From the NCBI RefSeq assembly GCF_002207865.1, contig NZ_BDQM01000022.1, positions 1-64,000 of the forward strand: 64,000 bases of DNA, written 5' to 3'. Both the position numbers and the translations under genes were made by a program. Source of the stretch: Colwellia marinimaniae (GTDB taxonomy: Bacteria; Pseudomonadota; Gammaproteobacteria; Enterobacterales; Alteromonadaceae). Below, piece by piece: positions 27,938 to 37,008 of the stretch; the first letter of the stretch is position 1, and each line of letters opens with the position of its first letter. The notes under the pieces are model-generated. The model saw only the letters and a program-made list of their open reading frames with translations, was not told the DNA's origin and did no database searches.

Positions 27938-28978
27938 ATGTATATTCTTGCTACAGCTACTACCGCATTCATCTTTGCGTTTTTAGCGATTAAATTTTTT
28001 AACCCAGTAGCAATAGAAATCGGTTTAGTTGATAAACCTTGTGAGCGCAAACAGCACTCAGGACATATTCCCCTTATTGGTGGGATTTCAATATTCTTAG
28101 CGGTACTCGCTGCCAGCCTATTATGGTTACCTAATACCTTAGAACTACGTATGTACCTTATTGCTTCGGCTATGATGGTGTTTATTGGTGCCCTAGATGA
28201 TAAGTTTGACCTACGTGTACGTGTTCGTATCGTCGGCCAAATAATTATTGCTAGCCTAATGATCTATGGTGTTGGTGGCTATATTTCGAACTTAGGTAAC
28301 ATATTCGGTTTTGGAGAGGTAACGCTAGGCCCATTGGGTATAATCTTTACTTATGTCGGTATTATCGTCGTTATAAATGCTTATAACATGATTGACGGTA
28401 TTGATGGCCTGATTGGTAGCCTAAGTATTAACACCTTTATCTCAATTGCCATTTTATTTATTATGAGTGGACAAACCGATTATTTAAGTTACCCCTTGAT
28501 ACTAGCAACGGCAACAGTGCCTTATTTAATGTATAACCTAGGCTTCTTCGAAAAGTTTTTTAATAAAGAATGCAAAAAGATTTTTATGGGTGATGCGGGC
28601 AGCATGTTTGTCGGCCTAAGTGTTATTTGGTTATTAACTATGGGCACTCAAGGCGAACAAGCATCCTTTAGACCAATAACCGCCCTGTGGATTTGTGCAA
28701 TACCATTGATGGATATGTTAGCCATCGTGGTAAGACGTTATAAGAATGGTAAGTCTCCGTTTAAACCAGACAGAGATCATCTACATCATATATTGCAACG
28801 TGCAGGTCTAAGCTCTAAGCAAACCTTAATCGCTATATCAACAATTGCGGTAATTATGTCGGTAATAGGTCTAGCTGGTGAGTATTTTCAAGTTGCTGAA
28901 AGTGTAATGCTGATAGGATTTCTAGTGATGTTTTTTCTTTACGTTTTTACTATCCGAGTTATGACCAAGAACATCTAA
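27938..28978 (+). CDS. wecA: WecA-type undecaprenyl-phosphate GlcNAc-1-phosphate transferase
   Basis: 346 aa, polytopic membrane protein with about 10-11 helices. It transfers a HexNAc-1-phosphate to undecaprenyl phosphate, starting the repeat unit of O-antigens. Motifs of the family: DKPCERKQHSGHIPLIGG (about 29-46), FIGALDDKFDLRVR (the catalytic Asp pair), NAYNMIDGIDGLIG, KIFMGDAGSMFVGL and the late FKPDRDHLHHILQRAGLS, the cytoplasmic HIHH-like loop. Its place next to wzz and manC shows that this is the initiating enzyme for the locus. Substrate (GlcNAc, or another HexNAc) is inferred from family similarity. Confidence 0.9.
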   Translation: MYILATATTAFIFAFLAIKFFNPVAIEIGLVDKPCERKQHSGHIPLIGGISIFLAVLAASLLWLPNTLELRMYLIASAMMVFIGALDDKFDLRVRVRIVGQIIIASLMIYGVGGYISNLGNIFGFGEVTLGPLGIIFTYVGIIVVINAYNMIDGIDGLIGSLSINTFISIAILFIMSGQTDYLSYPLILATATVPYLMYNLGFFEKFFNKECKKIFMGDAGSMFVGLSVIWLLTMGTQGEQASFRPITALWICAIPLMDMLAIVVRRYKNGKSPFKPDRDHLHHILQRAGLSSKQTLIAISTIAVIMSVIGLAGEYFQVAESVMLIGFLVMFFLYVFTIRVMTKNI

Positions 28979-29022
28979 TGCAATAAAAACATGTATTAAA
29001 TGTTGAATTAAAGAGTTAAATC

Positions 29023-30462
29023 ATGATATTACCAGTAATTATGTCTGGTGGCAGTGGTAGCCGATTATGGCCGTTGTCACGTGCACTTCACCCAAAACAG
29101 TTTTTACCCTTAATTACCAAAAACACCTTATTACAAGAAACTATCAATCGTTTAGATGGTGATTTTTTAGGTGATAAGTGTTTAGATCCTATTATTATTT
29201 GTAATAATGAACATCGTTTTCTTGTTGCCGAGCAATTACGTCAAAATAATAGCAAAGCTAGTCGTATTATTCTTGAACCTATGGGGAAAAATACTGCTCC
29301 AGCAATTACCTTGGCAGCTCTTGCCGCATTAGATGATGGTGATGACCCTATTTTATTAGTACTTGCCGCAGATCATGTCATTAAAAATATTGAGGCTTTT
29401 CAACAAGCCATTGTGTCAGCATCAATATTTGCAGAGCAAGGGAAACTCGTTACTTTCGGTATAGTGCCGACGCATGCAGAAACAGGCTACGGTTATATAA
29501 AACAAGGTAGCCTGCTAACTGCAAATAATGAGCAAGTAAATGCTACGAGTTACACAGTAGCTAGTTTTGTCGAGAAACCAGACCTAGCAATCGCTGAAGA
29601 ATATTTAGCATCAGGTGACTATTTATGGAATAGTGGCATGTTTATGTTTAAAGCCTCTAGGTATTTAGAAGAGTTAGCAATATTCTCACCTGAAATATTA
29701 GCGGTATGTAAAGAAGCATATAGCAATAAAACCCATGATTTAGATTTTACCCGTATTAGTGCTGATATTTTTAAACAATGTCCAGAAGACTCTATTGATT
29801 ATGCGGTAATGGAGCATACCGAGCATGCCGTTGTTGTGCCATTAGATGCTGAGTGGAGTGACGTTGGTTCCTTTTCGTCCCTTTGGGAAGTCAGCGAAAA
29901 AGATGAGCAAGGTAACGTTTCCCAAGGTGATGTTATTTCACAGTCAACAACAAATTGTTATATCAATGCTGAAAACAGGTTGGTGACAACGGTAGGTGTT
30001 GATAACTTAGTCATTGTAGAAACAAAAGATGCCATATTAGTAGCTCACAAAGATAAAGTGCAGGATGTAAAGTCAATTGTTAACATCTTAAAAGCCGAAA
30101 ATCGTTATGAATACAAACATCAACGTGAAGTTTATCGTCCATGGGGGAAATATGACTCTCTTGATATTGGTGAGCGCGACCAAGTAAAACGTATCACAGT
30201 AAAACCAGGCGCAAAACTGTCAGTGCAAATGCACCATCATAGGTCCGAACATTGGATAGTCGTTTCGGGTACCGCTAAAGTAACCAATGGTGATAAAACC
30301 TTCTTATTAACCGAAAATGAATCTACCTATATTCCGCTAGGTCAAATACACGCATTAGAGAACCCTGGTGTATTACCGTTAGAGTTAATAGAAGTACAGA
30401 CCGGCTCATACTTAGGTGAAGATGATATAGTCCGATTTGATGATAAGTATGGCAGAGTATAA
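29023..30462 (+). CDS. manC: Mannose-1-phosphate guanylyltransferase / mannose-6-phosphate isomerase
   Basis: 479 aa, normal for bifunctional type II enzymes. The N-terminal nucleotidyltransferase has [16 protein letters not shown] (GTP binding), PKQFLPL and [14 protein letters not shown]. The C-terminal cupin isomerase domain (about 365-470) has [11 protein letters not shown] and [18 protein letters not shown], with metal-binding histidines. It makes GDP-mannose from mannose-6-phosphate only if a phosphomannomutase is available. The gene for that normally follows directly; here only a broken fragment remains. Confidence 0.92.
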   Translation: MILPVIMSGGSGSRLWPLSRALHPKQFLPLITKNTLLQETINRLDGDFLGDKCLDPIIICNNEHRFLVAEQLRQNNSKASRIILEPMGKNTAPAITLAALAALDDGDDPILLVLAADHVIKNIEAFQQAIVSASIFAEQGKLVTFGIVPTHAETGYGYIKQGSLLTANNEQVNATSYTVASFVEKPDLAIAEEYLASGDYLWNSGMFMFKASRYLEELAIFSPEILAVCKEAYSNKTHDLDFTRISADIFKQCPEDSIDYAVMEHTEHAVVVPLDAEWSDVGSFSSLWEVSEKDEQGNVSQGDVISQSTTNCYINAENRLVTTVGVDNLVIVETKDAILVAHKDKVQDVKSIVNILKAENRYEYKHQREVYRPWGKYDSLDIGERDQVKRITVKPGAKLSVQMHHHRSEHWIVVSGTAKVTNGDKTFLLTENESTYIPLGQIHALENPGVLPLELIEVQTGSYLGEDDIVRFDDKYGRV

Positions 30463-30471
30463 GGACTAAAC

Positions 30472-30594
30472 ATGCAGAGTAATTCAAAAATTAATTTTAA
30501 AAACGCTTAATGCCGAAAGTGGTATTGCTTTTGGTTCATATGATTCGCGTGGTTTTGTTATTCAATTCCCCAGACCCATAAAGCTGCATACTTA
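30472..30594 (+). pseudogene. Frameshifted remnant of a phosphomannomutase (manB-like) 5' end
   Basis: Ten bases after the manC stop, AAGGA and ATG 30472 start a frame MQSNSKINFKNA that stops at once. In another frame the next bases read ESGIAFGSYDSRGFVIQF, which resembles the conserved start of phosphomannomutases of the SGIAFGTSGARGLV type, a gene commonly found after manC. The substrate-handling segment is altered and the reading frame ends at 30592-30594. I read this as a gene start left behind after a deletion or replacement of the DNA downstream. The match is by eye and short. Confidence 0.45.
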
Positions 30595-30723
30595 AATTAT
30601 GTTGTATGTAAAGGGAAGTTGTGTTCAAAGGTACAATAATACGTTGTAAATGTTTAATACGTATTATTATATAACTGTTGTATTTTAAACCATATTTATA
30701 ACAAATAACTAAGGAAATTATTA

Positions 30724-31413
30724 ATGTCTATAGTTGCTTTTATTCCCGCTAGAGGGGGTTCTAAAGGTGTTATCCAAAAAAACATTAAGCTCCTAGCTGG
30801 TAAACCGTTAATAGCATGGAGTATAGAGCAAGCTTTAGCCTCTAATCTAATTACCCGAGTTATTGTTTCTACTGATTGCCCCGAAATTGCAAGGGTAGCC
30901 AAAGAGTACGGTGCAGAGGTACCTTTTTTAAGACCAGACTCTATATCAGGTGATAAAGCAACAACGGAATCCGCAATGTTGCATTGTTGTAGTTACCTAA
31001 AAGAAAAAAATGAGTTTCCTGAGCTGTTTATCTTGGTGCAGGCTACTTCACCTATACGCTCTGAAAATCAATTTGATAATGCTATTTTATATTTTAAAAA
31101 AAATAATTATGATAGTTTATTGACGGTTTCCCCCTCTCATCGTTTTACGTGGAAAAATCCGGCAAATCCCTCTGCATCGTATGATTTTACGAACCGACCT
31201 CGTCGCCAAGATATAAAGGAAGAAGACCAAGAGTATTTAGAAACAGGCTCTTTCTATATCACCAAAACTGAATTACTAGTTGAAGCTGAAAATAGGCTTG
31301 TTGGGAATATTGGGATGTTTAAAACACCAGAAGATGAAAGTTATGAAATAGATAGCTTGGTCGACTTTAAAGTATGTGAAGAAATTTTAAAAATTAAAAA
31401 TAATATAGGGTAA
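30724..31413 (+). CDS. neuA: Acylneuraminate (nonulosonate) cytidylyltransferase
   Basis: 229 aa, typical for the family. It activates a nonulosonic acid as its CMP-sugar. Motifs: FIPARGGSKGVIQKNIKLLAG (residues 5-25, CTP-binding signature), TDCPEIARVAKEYGAEVPFLR, a DKATTESAML segment, FILVQATSPIRS and FTNRPRRQD, with ETGSFYITK late in the chain. AAGGA lies 8 bp upstream of ATG. The sugar may be N-acetylneuraminate, legionaminate or pseudaminate; the sequence does not decide. It is followed after 5 bp by the synthase gene. Confidence 0.88.
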   Translation: MSIVAFIPARGGSKGVIQKNIKLLAGKPLIAWSIEQALASNLITRVIVSTDCPEIARVAKEYGAEVPFLRPDSISGDKATTESAMLHCCSYLKEKNEFPELFILVQATSPIRSENQFDNAILYFKKNNYDSLLTVSPSHRFTWKNPANPSASYDFTNRPRRQDIKEEDQEYLETGSFYITKTELLVEAENRLVGNIGMFKTPEDESYEIDSLVDFKVCEEILKIKNNIG

Positions 31414-31418
31414 ACGAT

Positions 31419-33671
31419 ATGTTACTGACTAAAAAAATCCAACAATACATCTGTTTTTCCGAATCAAGCCTCATCGATGTTTTGAAGAAGATTAATGAAA
31501 ATAAAGCTCGTGTTATTTTTGTCGTTTCAGAGCATGGTAAGCTACTGGGAAGTATCTCAGATGGCGATATCCGTCGCTGGTTGACCGAAACTAAAGAGCT
31601 AGATTTAAATGTATTAGCTAAAGCTGTTATGAACTCAAATGTTCAAAAGCTTTACGTAGGAGTTGATGAAACTGTAGTTGATAAATTATTCCATGCTGGA
31701 ATAGACTGTGTACCATTGGTGGACGAGGGTGAACATCTAATTCAGCTGGCTTTTCAGAAAAAAAGTGGCTTTTTTGTTAAAAATAGAGAAATATCTGAAA
31801 GTTCACCAAGTTTCATTATTGCGGAAATTGGCAATAATCACCAAGGAGATATCAATTTAGCGAAAGAGTTGGTCGATCATGCGGTGGCTGCTGATGTTGA
31901 CTGTGTAAAATTTCAAATGCGCAACATGAAAAACCTATATAAAGATTCAGGTAAAAATGATATTTCTGCTGATTTAGGTGCACAATACACATTAGATTTA
32001 TTATCTAAATTCCAGCTCTCAAATGATGAGTTAATCGAAGTCTTTGACTATGCTAAATTTAAAGGTGTTCTACCTCTATGTACCCCTTGGGATATAGAGT
32101 CTTTAAAAACGCTAGAAAATTATGGTATGGCAGCTTATAAAGTAGCATCTGCAGATTTTACAAACTTTGAGCTTTTAGAAGCGATAACCAATACAGGTAA
32201 ACCATTTTTCTGCTCAACGGGAATGTCAAGTGAAGCTGAAATTAAAGAAACGGTAGCATTTTTAAGGGGGTTAGGTGCAAATTTCGTATTACTTCATTGT
32301 AATTCAACTTATCCAACACCATTCAAAGATGTAAACCTAAAATACATAACTCGTTTAAAAGAAATAACGGGTGCACTTGTGGGGTATTCTGGCCATGAGC
32401 GAGGTATTTGTGTCCCTATAGCTTCTATAGCACTGGGAGCAACAGTCATTGAGAAGCATTTGACTATTGATACATCATTAGAAGGAACTGACCACAAAGT
32501 GAGCTTGCTTCCAAGTGAACTAAAAGAAATGGTTAAACAAATCCGTCAAGTCGAAGAAGGACTTGGAAGTGATGAAAAACCACGAGAGATTACTCAGGGA
32601 GAGCTATTGAATCGTGAAAATTTAGCCAAGAGTTTAGTTGCAGTAAGAGATGTTAATCTAGGTGAAATTATCACCCGCGATATGGTTGAAATCAAAAGCC
32701 CTGGTCAAGGTCTGCAACCTAATCGTTTAAACGATTTAATAGGTAAAAAGGCTGATAGGAACATTCCCAGAGGTGGTTTTTTCTACATGAGTGATATCAT
32801 AGGTCGAATTAAGAAAAGAGATTATCAGTTCAATCGCCCATTTGGCGTTCCAGTTAGATATCATGATTTCAGACAAATACTCGAGGGGACAAATTTAGAT
32901 TTTGTTGAGTTTCATCTTTCATATAACGATATGAAGGTTGACTTAAAAGACCACTTTTCTGGGGTAGAAAATATTGGTTTTGCAGTTCATAGTCCAGAGC
33001 TTTTTGCCAACGATCATATCTTGGATTTATGCTCTGATGATCCTGAATACCTTGCGAAATCTAAAGTTTTATTACAAGAAGTAGTAGATATTACTCGAAA
33101 TCTTAATCAATTTTTTCCTGATACTAAGGACCCCGTAATTGTAGTTAATGCAGGCGGTTGGAATCCTAATGGATTTATTGATGAAAAACTGAAAGCTGGA
33201 AAGTATCAATTAATTTCAGATGCTCTAAATAGTCTTGATTTAGAAGGTGTAACTATTGCCATACAAACCATGCCTCCGTTTCCATGGCATTTTGGTGGGC
33301 AGAGTTACCATAATTTATTTGTTTGTGCTGATGAAATTGTAGAGTTTTGTAAGAAGAATCCAAAAATAAAAATTTGTTTAGATATATCTCACTCTATGAT
33401 GTCATGTAATTATTATGGGTGGGATTTAATCAAATTTGTTGAAAAGGTTGCTCAGTATAACGTACATTTACATATTGTGGATGCTAAAGGCATTGATGGT
33501 GAAGGGATAGAAATAGGAAAAGGGGATGTTAACTTCCCTGCGTTAATGACATTGTTAGACAAAGAAAATAAAGAAGTACAATTTATCCCTGAAGTGTGGC
33601 AAGGACATAAAAATGGAGGGGAAGGTTTTTGGGCTGCACTTGAGTTTTTAGAGTCTATCAATTCAAAGTGA
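31419..33671 (+). CDS. neuB: Three-part fusion: CBS pair, NeuB-type nonulosonate synthase with SAF domain, and TIM-barrel sugar isomerase-like domain
   Basis: 750 aa, about twice a normal NeuB (345 aa). Residues about 5-118 look like a CBS pair (VVSEHGKLLGSISDGDIRRWL, DCVPLVDEG). Residues about 125-390 are the NeuB synthase barrel (FIIAEIGNNHQGD, DCVKFQMR, PFFCSTGMSS, VLLHCNSTYP, YSGHERG, EKHLTID). About 405-465 is the SAF antifreeze-like domain (GQGLQPNRLNDLIGKKA). Residues about 475-750 look like an AP-endonuclease-2/xylose-isomerase-type barrel (DFVEFHLS, ICLDISHSMMSC, HLHIVDAKG, FIPEVWQGH). NeuB condenses PEP with an N-acyl hexosamine. The C-terminal part could supply or modify that hexosamine; this is inference. 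Confidence 0.85.
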   Translation: MLLTKKIQQYICFSESSLIDVLKKINENKARVIFVVSEHGKLLGSISDGDIRRWLTETKELDLNVLAKAVMNSNVQKLYVGVDETVVDKLFHAGIDCVPLVDEGEHLIQLAFQKKSGFFVKNREISESSPSFIIAEIGNNHQGDINLAKELVDHAVAADVDCVKFQMRNMKNLYKDSGKNDISADLGAQYTLDLLSKFQLSNDELIEVFDYAKFKGVLPLCTPWDIESLKTLENYGMAAYKVASADFTNFELLEAITNTGKPFFCSTGMSSEAEIKETVAFLRGLGANFVLLHCNSTYPTPFKDVNLKYITRLKEITGALVGYSGHERGICVPIASIALGATVIEKHLTIDTSLEGTDHKVSLLPSELKEMVKQIRQVEEGLGSDEKPREITQGELLNRENLAKSLVAVRDVNLGEIITRDMVEIKSPGQGLQPNRLNDLIGKKADRNIPRGGFFYMSDIIGRIKKRDYQFNRPFGVPVRYHDFRQILEGTNLDFVEFHLSYNDMKVDLKDHFSGVENIGFAVHSPELFANDHILDLCSDDPEYLAKSKVLLQEVVDITRNLNQFFPDTKDPVIVVNAGGWNPNGFIDEKLKAGKYQLISDALNSLDLEGVTIAIQTMPPFPWHFGGQSYHNLFVCADEIVEFCKKNPKIKICLDISHSMMSCNYYGWDLIKFVEKVAQYNVHLHIVDAKGIDGEGIEIGKGDVNFPALMTLLDKENKEVQFIPEVWQGHKNGGEGFWAALEFLESINSK

Positions 33672-33730
33672 TTTATACGTATAAATTATTTTGCCTTTTA
33701 GAACGCCATTTGTTTTTTATGTGAGAAAAA

Positions 33731-34726
33731 ATGTATAACTTATTCTATGTCGAATCGCCTTTACAAATGTTGTCTGCTATCTCTGCTGTCAAAAAATTTA
33801 ACCAGCATAAAGCAATATTAATTGTCAACTTGAGTAATGATGTTGATAGGAAAAAAAATGATACTCAGCTATTAGCACTCATAGGCAGTGAGTGGGATAA
33901 AGTCATTATTAAAAAATCTCCGAAAGGGAGGCTTAGTGCGTTAATTGACTTGTTAAGATACGTTATCCCCTTTATTGCCCTTTATAGGAATAAAATAAAT
34001 CAATACTTTATTGGAGAGTATAGGAGCATTGATATGGTTATGCTTAATATATTCATTTCTCCCAAAGAAACAATATTGCTTGATGATGGATCCTTTACAA
34101 TTACTGCACAACACTATTACATAACGAATAATATCACTCCCTATGGGAACTCAATAAAACACCGGCTTTTAGAGCCTTTAATAAAGAATTTGAAAGTACC
34201 AAACCTATATTCTTTTTTTAATTTAGAGTTATTAAAAGGACAAGTTAATTATTTTGTCTTGCCTGTAAAAAAGATAATAAATATCAACAAAGGGAGTGTT
34301 TATTTTTTTGGTTCGAAACTCTCTGAGAGTAAGAATGTACTTTTAAATGATGAGCTTGATGTATTGTCACAGGTTTTGAAGCTCTATGAGGGGTATCAAG
34401 TTTATTACATCCCACATAGAGATGAAAATATAAGTAAATTGAATGTAATTGAAAAGCTAGGTTATTGTATTAAATGCTTAGGAATACCAGCAGAAGTTTA
34501 TTTTGAAGAAACTGATATTATGCCTGAAATTATTATATCTTACTACTCAACCGTGTTATATACCTGCTATCTCAGGTTTAAAAATGTTGAAATACGCACC
34601 GTTAACATAGAAAGTATTATTTTACCAGAAAAATCTGCGATTAATGCAAAAGAAATATATGGATATTATAAAGGGTTAGGAATTAAGGATATAATTATTC
34701 AATCTAGCCGTATAGAACAGTTATAA
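33731..34726 (+). CDS. Sialyltransferase/polysialyltransferase-like glycosyltransferase
   Basis: 331 aa. It starts MYNLFYVESPLQMLSAISA, a start type shared by GT52/polysialyltransferase-like proteins. It shows the two small motifs of that GT-B sialyltransferase clan: an acidic pair before Gly (LLDDGSFT, about 118) and a His-Pro-like region (YYIPHRDEN, about 230), followed by IISYYSTVLYT (about 270). There is no signal peptide or membrane segment. It follows neuA and neuB, so a CMP-nonulosonate donor is likely. A truncated paralogue lies at 37318-37641. The family assignment is by motif only. Confidence 0.65.
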   Translation: MYNLFYVESPLQMLSAISAVKKFNQHKAILIVNLSNDVDRKKNDTQLLALIGSEWDKVIIKKSPKGRLSALIDLLRYVIPFIALYRNKINQYFIGEYRSIDMVMLNIFISPKETILLDDGSFTITAQHYYITNNITPYGNSIKHRLLEPLIKNLKVPNLYSFFNLELLKGQVNYFVLPVKKIININKGSVYFFGSKLSESKNVLLNDELDVLSQVLKLYEGYQVYYIPHRDENISKLNVIEKLGYCIKCLGIPAEVYFEETDIMPEIIISYYSTVLYTCYLRFKNVEIRTVNIESIILPEKSAINAKEIYGYYKGLGIKDIIIQSSRIEQL

Positions 34727-34750
34727 CTAATATTAAATAAAGAGATAACA

Positions 34751-35998
34751 GTGTTTAAAAACTCATTGATCTACACTTTTAGCTCAATTTTAAGTGCGGC
34801 CCTTCCATTTATGTTATTGCCTATCTTGACGCGTTACCTTTCACCTGAAGAATATGGTCAAATAGCCATGTTCAATATATTTACTGCGGCATTATTGGCA
34901 ATAATTGGTTTTAGTGTTCATGGCGCAGCAAATAGACGTTTTTTTGATGACGACGTTTCAAATATGGAGTTAGCCAGATTCAATGGCAATTGTTTCTTCA
35001 TTCTATTAATCAGCACTGCTTTAGCTTTGTTGGTCTTAACTTTTGTTGATAGCTTCTTAGCGAGTTATTTGGGCATTCCTAATGCTTGGATATATCTTGG
35101 GATAGCTAGTGTTTTTTGTGGTTTTGTATTGTCTATTAGATTGGGTCAATGGCAAATACGGGGGAAAGCTATATCATATGGATTTCTTCAAGTAACGAAT
35201 GCTTTTATAGGTTTTTCATTTACCTTGTTATTTGTTGTTTTTCTTCATTTAGGTCCTGAAGGGCGTGTTTATGGCATTATTTTAACAAGTGTGATCCTTG
35301 CTCTTGTATCTTATTACACGCTTAGAAATGATAAACTTGTTTTGTTTGAATATAACCGACAAGATATTAAAGATGCTTTATCATTTGGTATGCCATTAAT
35401 TCCTCATGTGGTTGGAGGGTTTTTATTATTATCAGTTGATCGATTAGTAATAAATAAAGAGCTCGGTCTGGAAATGACAGGTATTTACATGGTAGCTGTT
35501 AGTTTAGGCGCCGCGTTAAATATAATTTTTACTAGCCTTAATAAAGCGTTTTCACCTTGGTTGTTCGGACAGTTAAAAGAAAATAATCAAGAAATTAAGA
35601 GAGACATTGTAATAAAAACGTATTTATACTTTGTCTTTTTGATGGTGATGTCATTATTAGCTTTTTTTATCGCTCCACCACTCTTGAAATTAATTGTCGG
35701 TGTGGAATTTTATCAGGCTGCTGATATTTTACCCATGATAGTGATAGGTCAGATTTTTATTGGAATGTATTTTATGGTTACCAATTATATATTTTACGTT
35801 AAAAAAACGAAATATTTATCTTACGTAACGATTTCTTCCGGTGCTATTAATGTGGCTTTACTTCTACTGTTAATCCCCCTCTATGGTATTAGCGGCGCGG
35901 CAATTGCTTTTATGATTGCTAATTTGTGGCAATTTTTATGTACTTGGGCTGTAAGTGCGAAATTGTATACTATGCCTTGGGCTTTATGGAGAACATAA
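34751..35998 (+). CDS. wzx: Wzx-type lipid-linked oligosaccharide flippase
   Basis: 415 aa, about 12 membrane helices and little soluble sequence. It belongs to the polysaccharide export (MOP) superfamily and would move undecaprenyl-linked repeat units across the inner membrane. The N-terminus SLIYTFSSILSAALPFMLLP with TRYLSPEEYGQIAMFN is typical of Wzx. A GTG start is used, with AGAGATAA upstream, 24 bp after the sialyltransferase-like gene. Paired with the wzy candidate at 38862, it defines a Wzx/Wzy pathway. Confidence 0.9.
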   Translation: MFKNSLIYTFSSILSAALPFMLLPILTRYLSPEEYGQIAMFNIFTAALLAIIGFSVHGAANRRFFDDDVSNMELARFNGNCFFILLISTALALLVLTFVDSFLASYLGIPNAWIYLGIASVFCGFVLSIRLGQWQIRGKAISYGFLQVTNAFIGFSFTLLFVVFLHLGPEGRVYGIILTSVILALVSYYTLRNDKLVLFEYNRQDIKDALSFGMPLIPHVVGGFLLLSVDRLVINKELGLEMTGIYMVAVSLGAALNIIFTSLNKAFSPWLFGQLKENNQEIKRDIVIKTYLYFVFLMVMSLLAFFIAPPLLKLIVGVEFYQAADILPMIVIGQIFIGMYFMVTNYIFYVKKTKYLSYVTISSGAINVALLLLLIPLYGISGAAIAFMIANLWQFLCTWAVSAKLYTMPWALWRT

Positions 35999-36337
35999 AA
36001 CCAAATGCAATTGAACAAAGAGCACAGGTGTTGTTGGTGTAGGTATTGAATTGAATAAATCCTATTAATAATTACTTGTTAGCATATTATCCTCAGTATA
36101 TGTAATGTTTTATTAACTTAAATTTTTATTTTTACAGGATGACAAAGGCAAGCTTAAATATATTGACTTTGTTTCCCTATAATATTTTTGTTTTCTATAC
36201 TATTAATAAAAAGATGTTGAAATATGATGCCTAACTAGTTTATTTTAATACATTATTATTGTGTTTTTCGTTTAACAACGAATGTTATTTGATAATAAAT
36301 ATTATATAATACACTTTTAATTTTATGGCAATGTTGA
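35999..36337 (+). other. Very AT-rich non-coding stretch after wzx
   Basis: About 340 bp, clearly richer in A+T than the housekeeping parts of the window. A 31-codon frame (ATG near 36138) has no recognisable similarity and I do not call it. No hairpin or promoter stands out. The position between wzx and a 5'-damaged acetyltransferase suggests a recombination border. Confidence 0.4.
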
Positions 36338-36505
36338 TGCATATATATATTTATTTTACGTAGTATAAAACGCAGGATAAGAAAGTTTTATTATACAAAA
36401 AAAGCTATAAAAAACATCAATTTTTATAAAGAAATTCCTCATGTAAACAATAGATCTACTTTTAATAATAATACCGTCTTAGGAAAAAATTGCCACTTTA
36501 ACGGA

Positions 36506-36850
36506 ATGAAGGTAAATGGAGGAGGAAAGGTAACTATTGGAGATAACTTCCATTCTGGACCTTCATGTATGATGATTACTGAAAATCACAATATCAATGG
36601 TAATGCTCTACCATATGATGAAACTTCTATTTATAAAGATATCGTAATTGGTGATAATGTTTGGTTAGGTAGTCGGGTGCTTATTTTAGGCGGTGTGAAT
36701 ATTGGCGAAGGCGCAGTTGTACAGGCTGGCAGTGTTGTAGTCAGGGATATCCCTGCATTATCAATTGCCGGTGGACACCCCGCAATTGTTTTTAGTAAGA
36801 GGGACAGTGAACATTACTTTTCTCTTAAGGAACAGCAAAAATTTCATTAA
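36506..36850 (+). CDS. Hexapeptide-repeat acetyltransferase, probably 5'-extended or frameshifted
   Basis: 114 aa from ATG 36506, of left-handed beta-helix type: FHSGPSCMMITENHN, YKDIVIGDNVWLGSRVLILG and GAVVQAGSVVVRDIPALS, with the active-site-type His in ENHNINGNALPYD. It probably O-acetylates a sugar of the polymer. The same frame is open upstream from 36338 and reads convincingly like the family N-terminus (YYTKKAIKNINFYKEIPHVN, TVLGKNCHFNG) but has no ATG. A one-base change in the T-rich run near 36350 would join it to ATG 36337. So the gene either starts at a rare codon or is frameshifted. Confidence 0.65.
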   Translation: MKVNGGGKVTIGDNFHSGPSCMMITENHNINGNALPYDETSIYKDIVIGDNVWLGSRVLILGGVNIGEGAVVQAGSVVVRDIPALSIAGGHPAIVFSKRDSEHYFSLKEQQKFH

Positions 36851-36902
36851 TATTTCTTTATAAACACGTAAAAAAACAAACATAATGTAGGTGGTAACTG
36901 TA

Positions 36903-37008
36903 ATGCTAGCAGAAATAAGATCTTTATGGATCGGAGGTGCTTTATCAAGGCTCGAAAGAGTGTGTCTAAACTCTTTTCTCCGAGCAGGACATAAGGTTTT
37001 TTTATATA
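36903..37008 (+). pseudogene. 5' remnant of a GT32/capsule-type glycosyltransferase gene
   Basis: ATG 36903, preceded by AGGTGG, opens with IRSLWIGGALSRLERVCLNS then FLRAGHKVFLYT. This matches the start of glycosyltransferases with the IQSLWIG...LSxMExLCIxSFLxxGH pattern. After about 35 residues the similarity stops exactly where transposase-derived sequence begins, and the rest of the gene is not in the window. The open frame runs on by chance into that sequence. Confidence 0.6.

Noticed and set aside
30635..30668. Inverted repeat AATAATACG / CGTATTATT upstream of neuA as an operator
   Set aside because: Made almost only of A and T in a very AT-rich gap, with no regulator gene nearby; chance is a sufficient explanation.
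36130..36234. 31-codon frame with ATG after wzx
   Set aside because: Too short, AT-rich, no similarity and no strong ribosome binding site; likely chance in a non-coding stretch.
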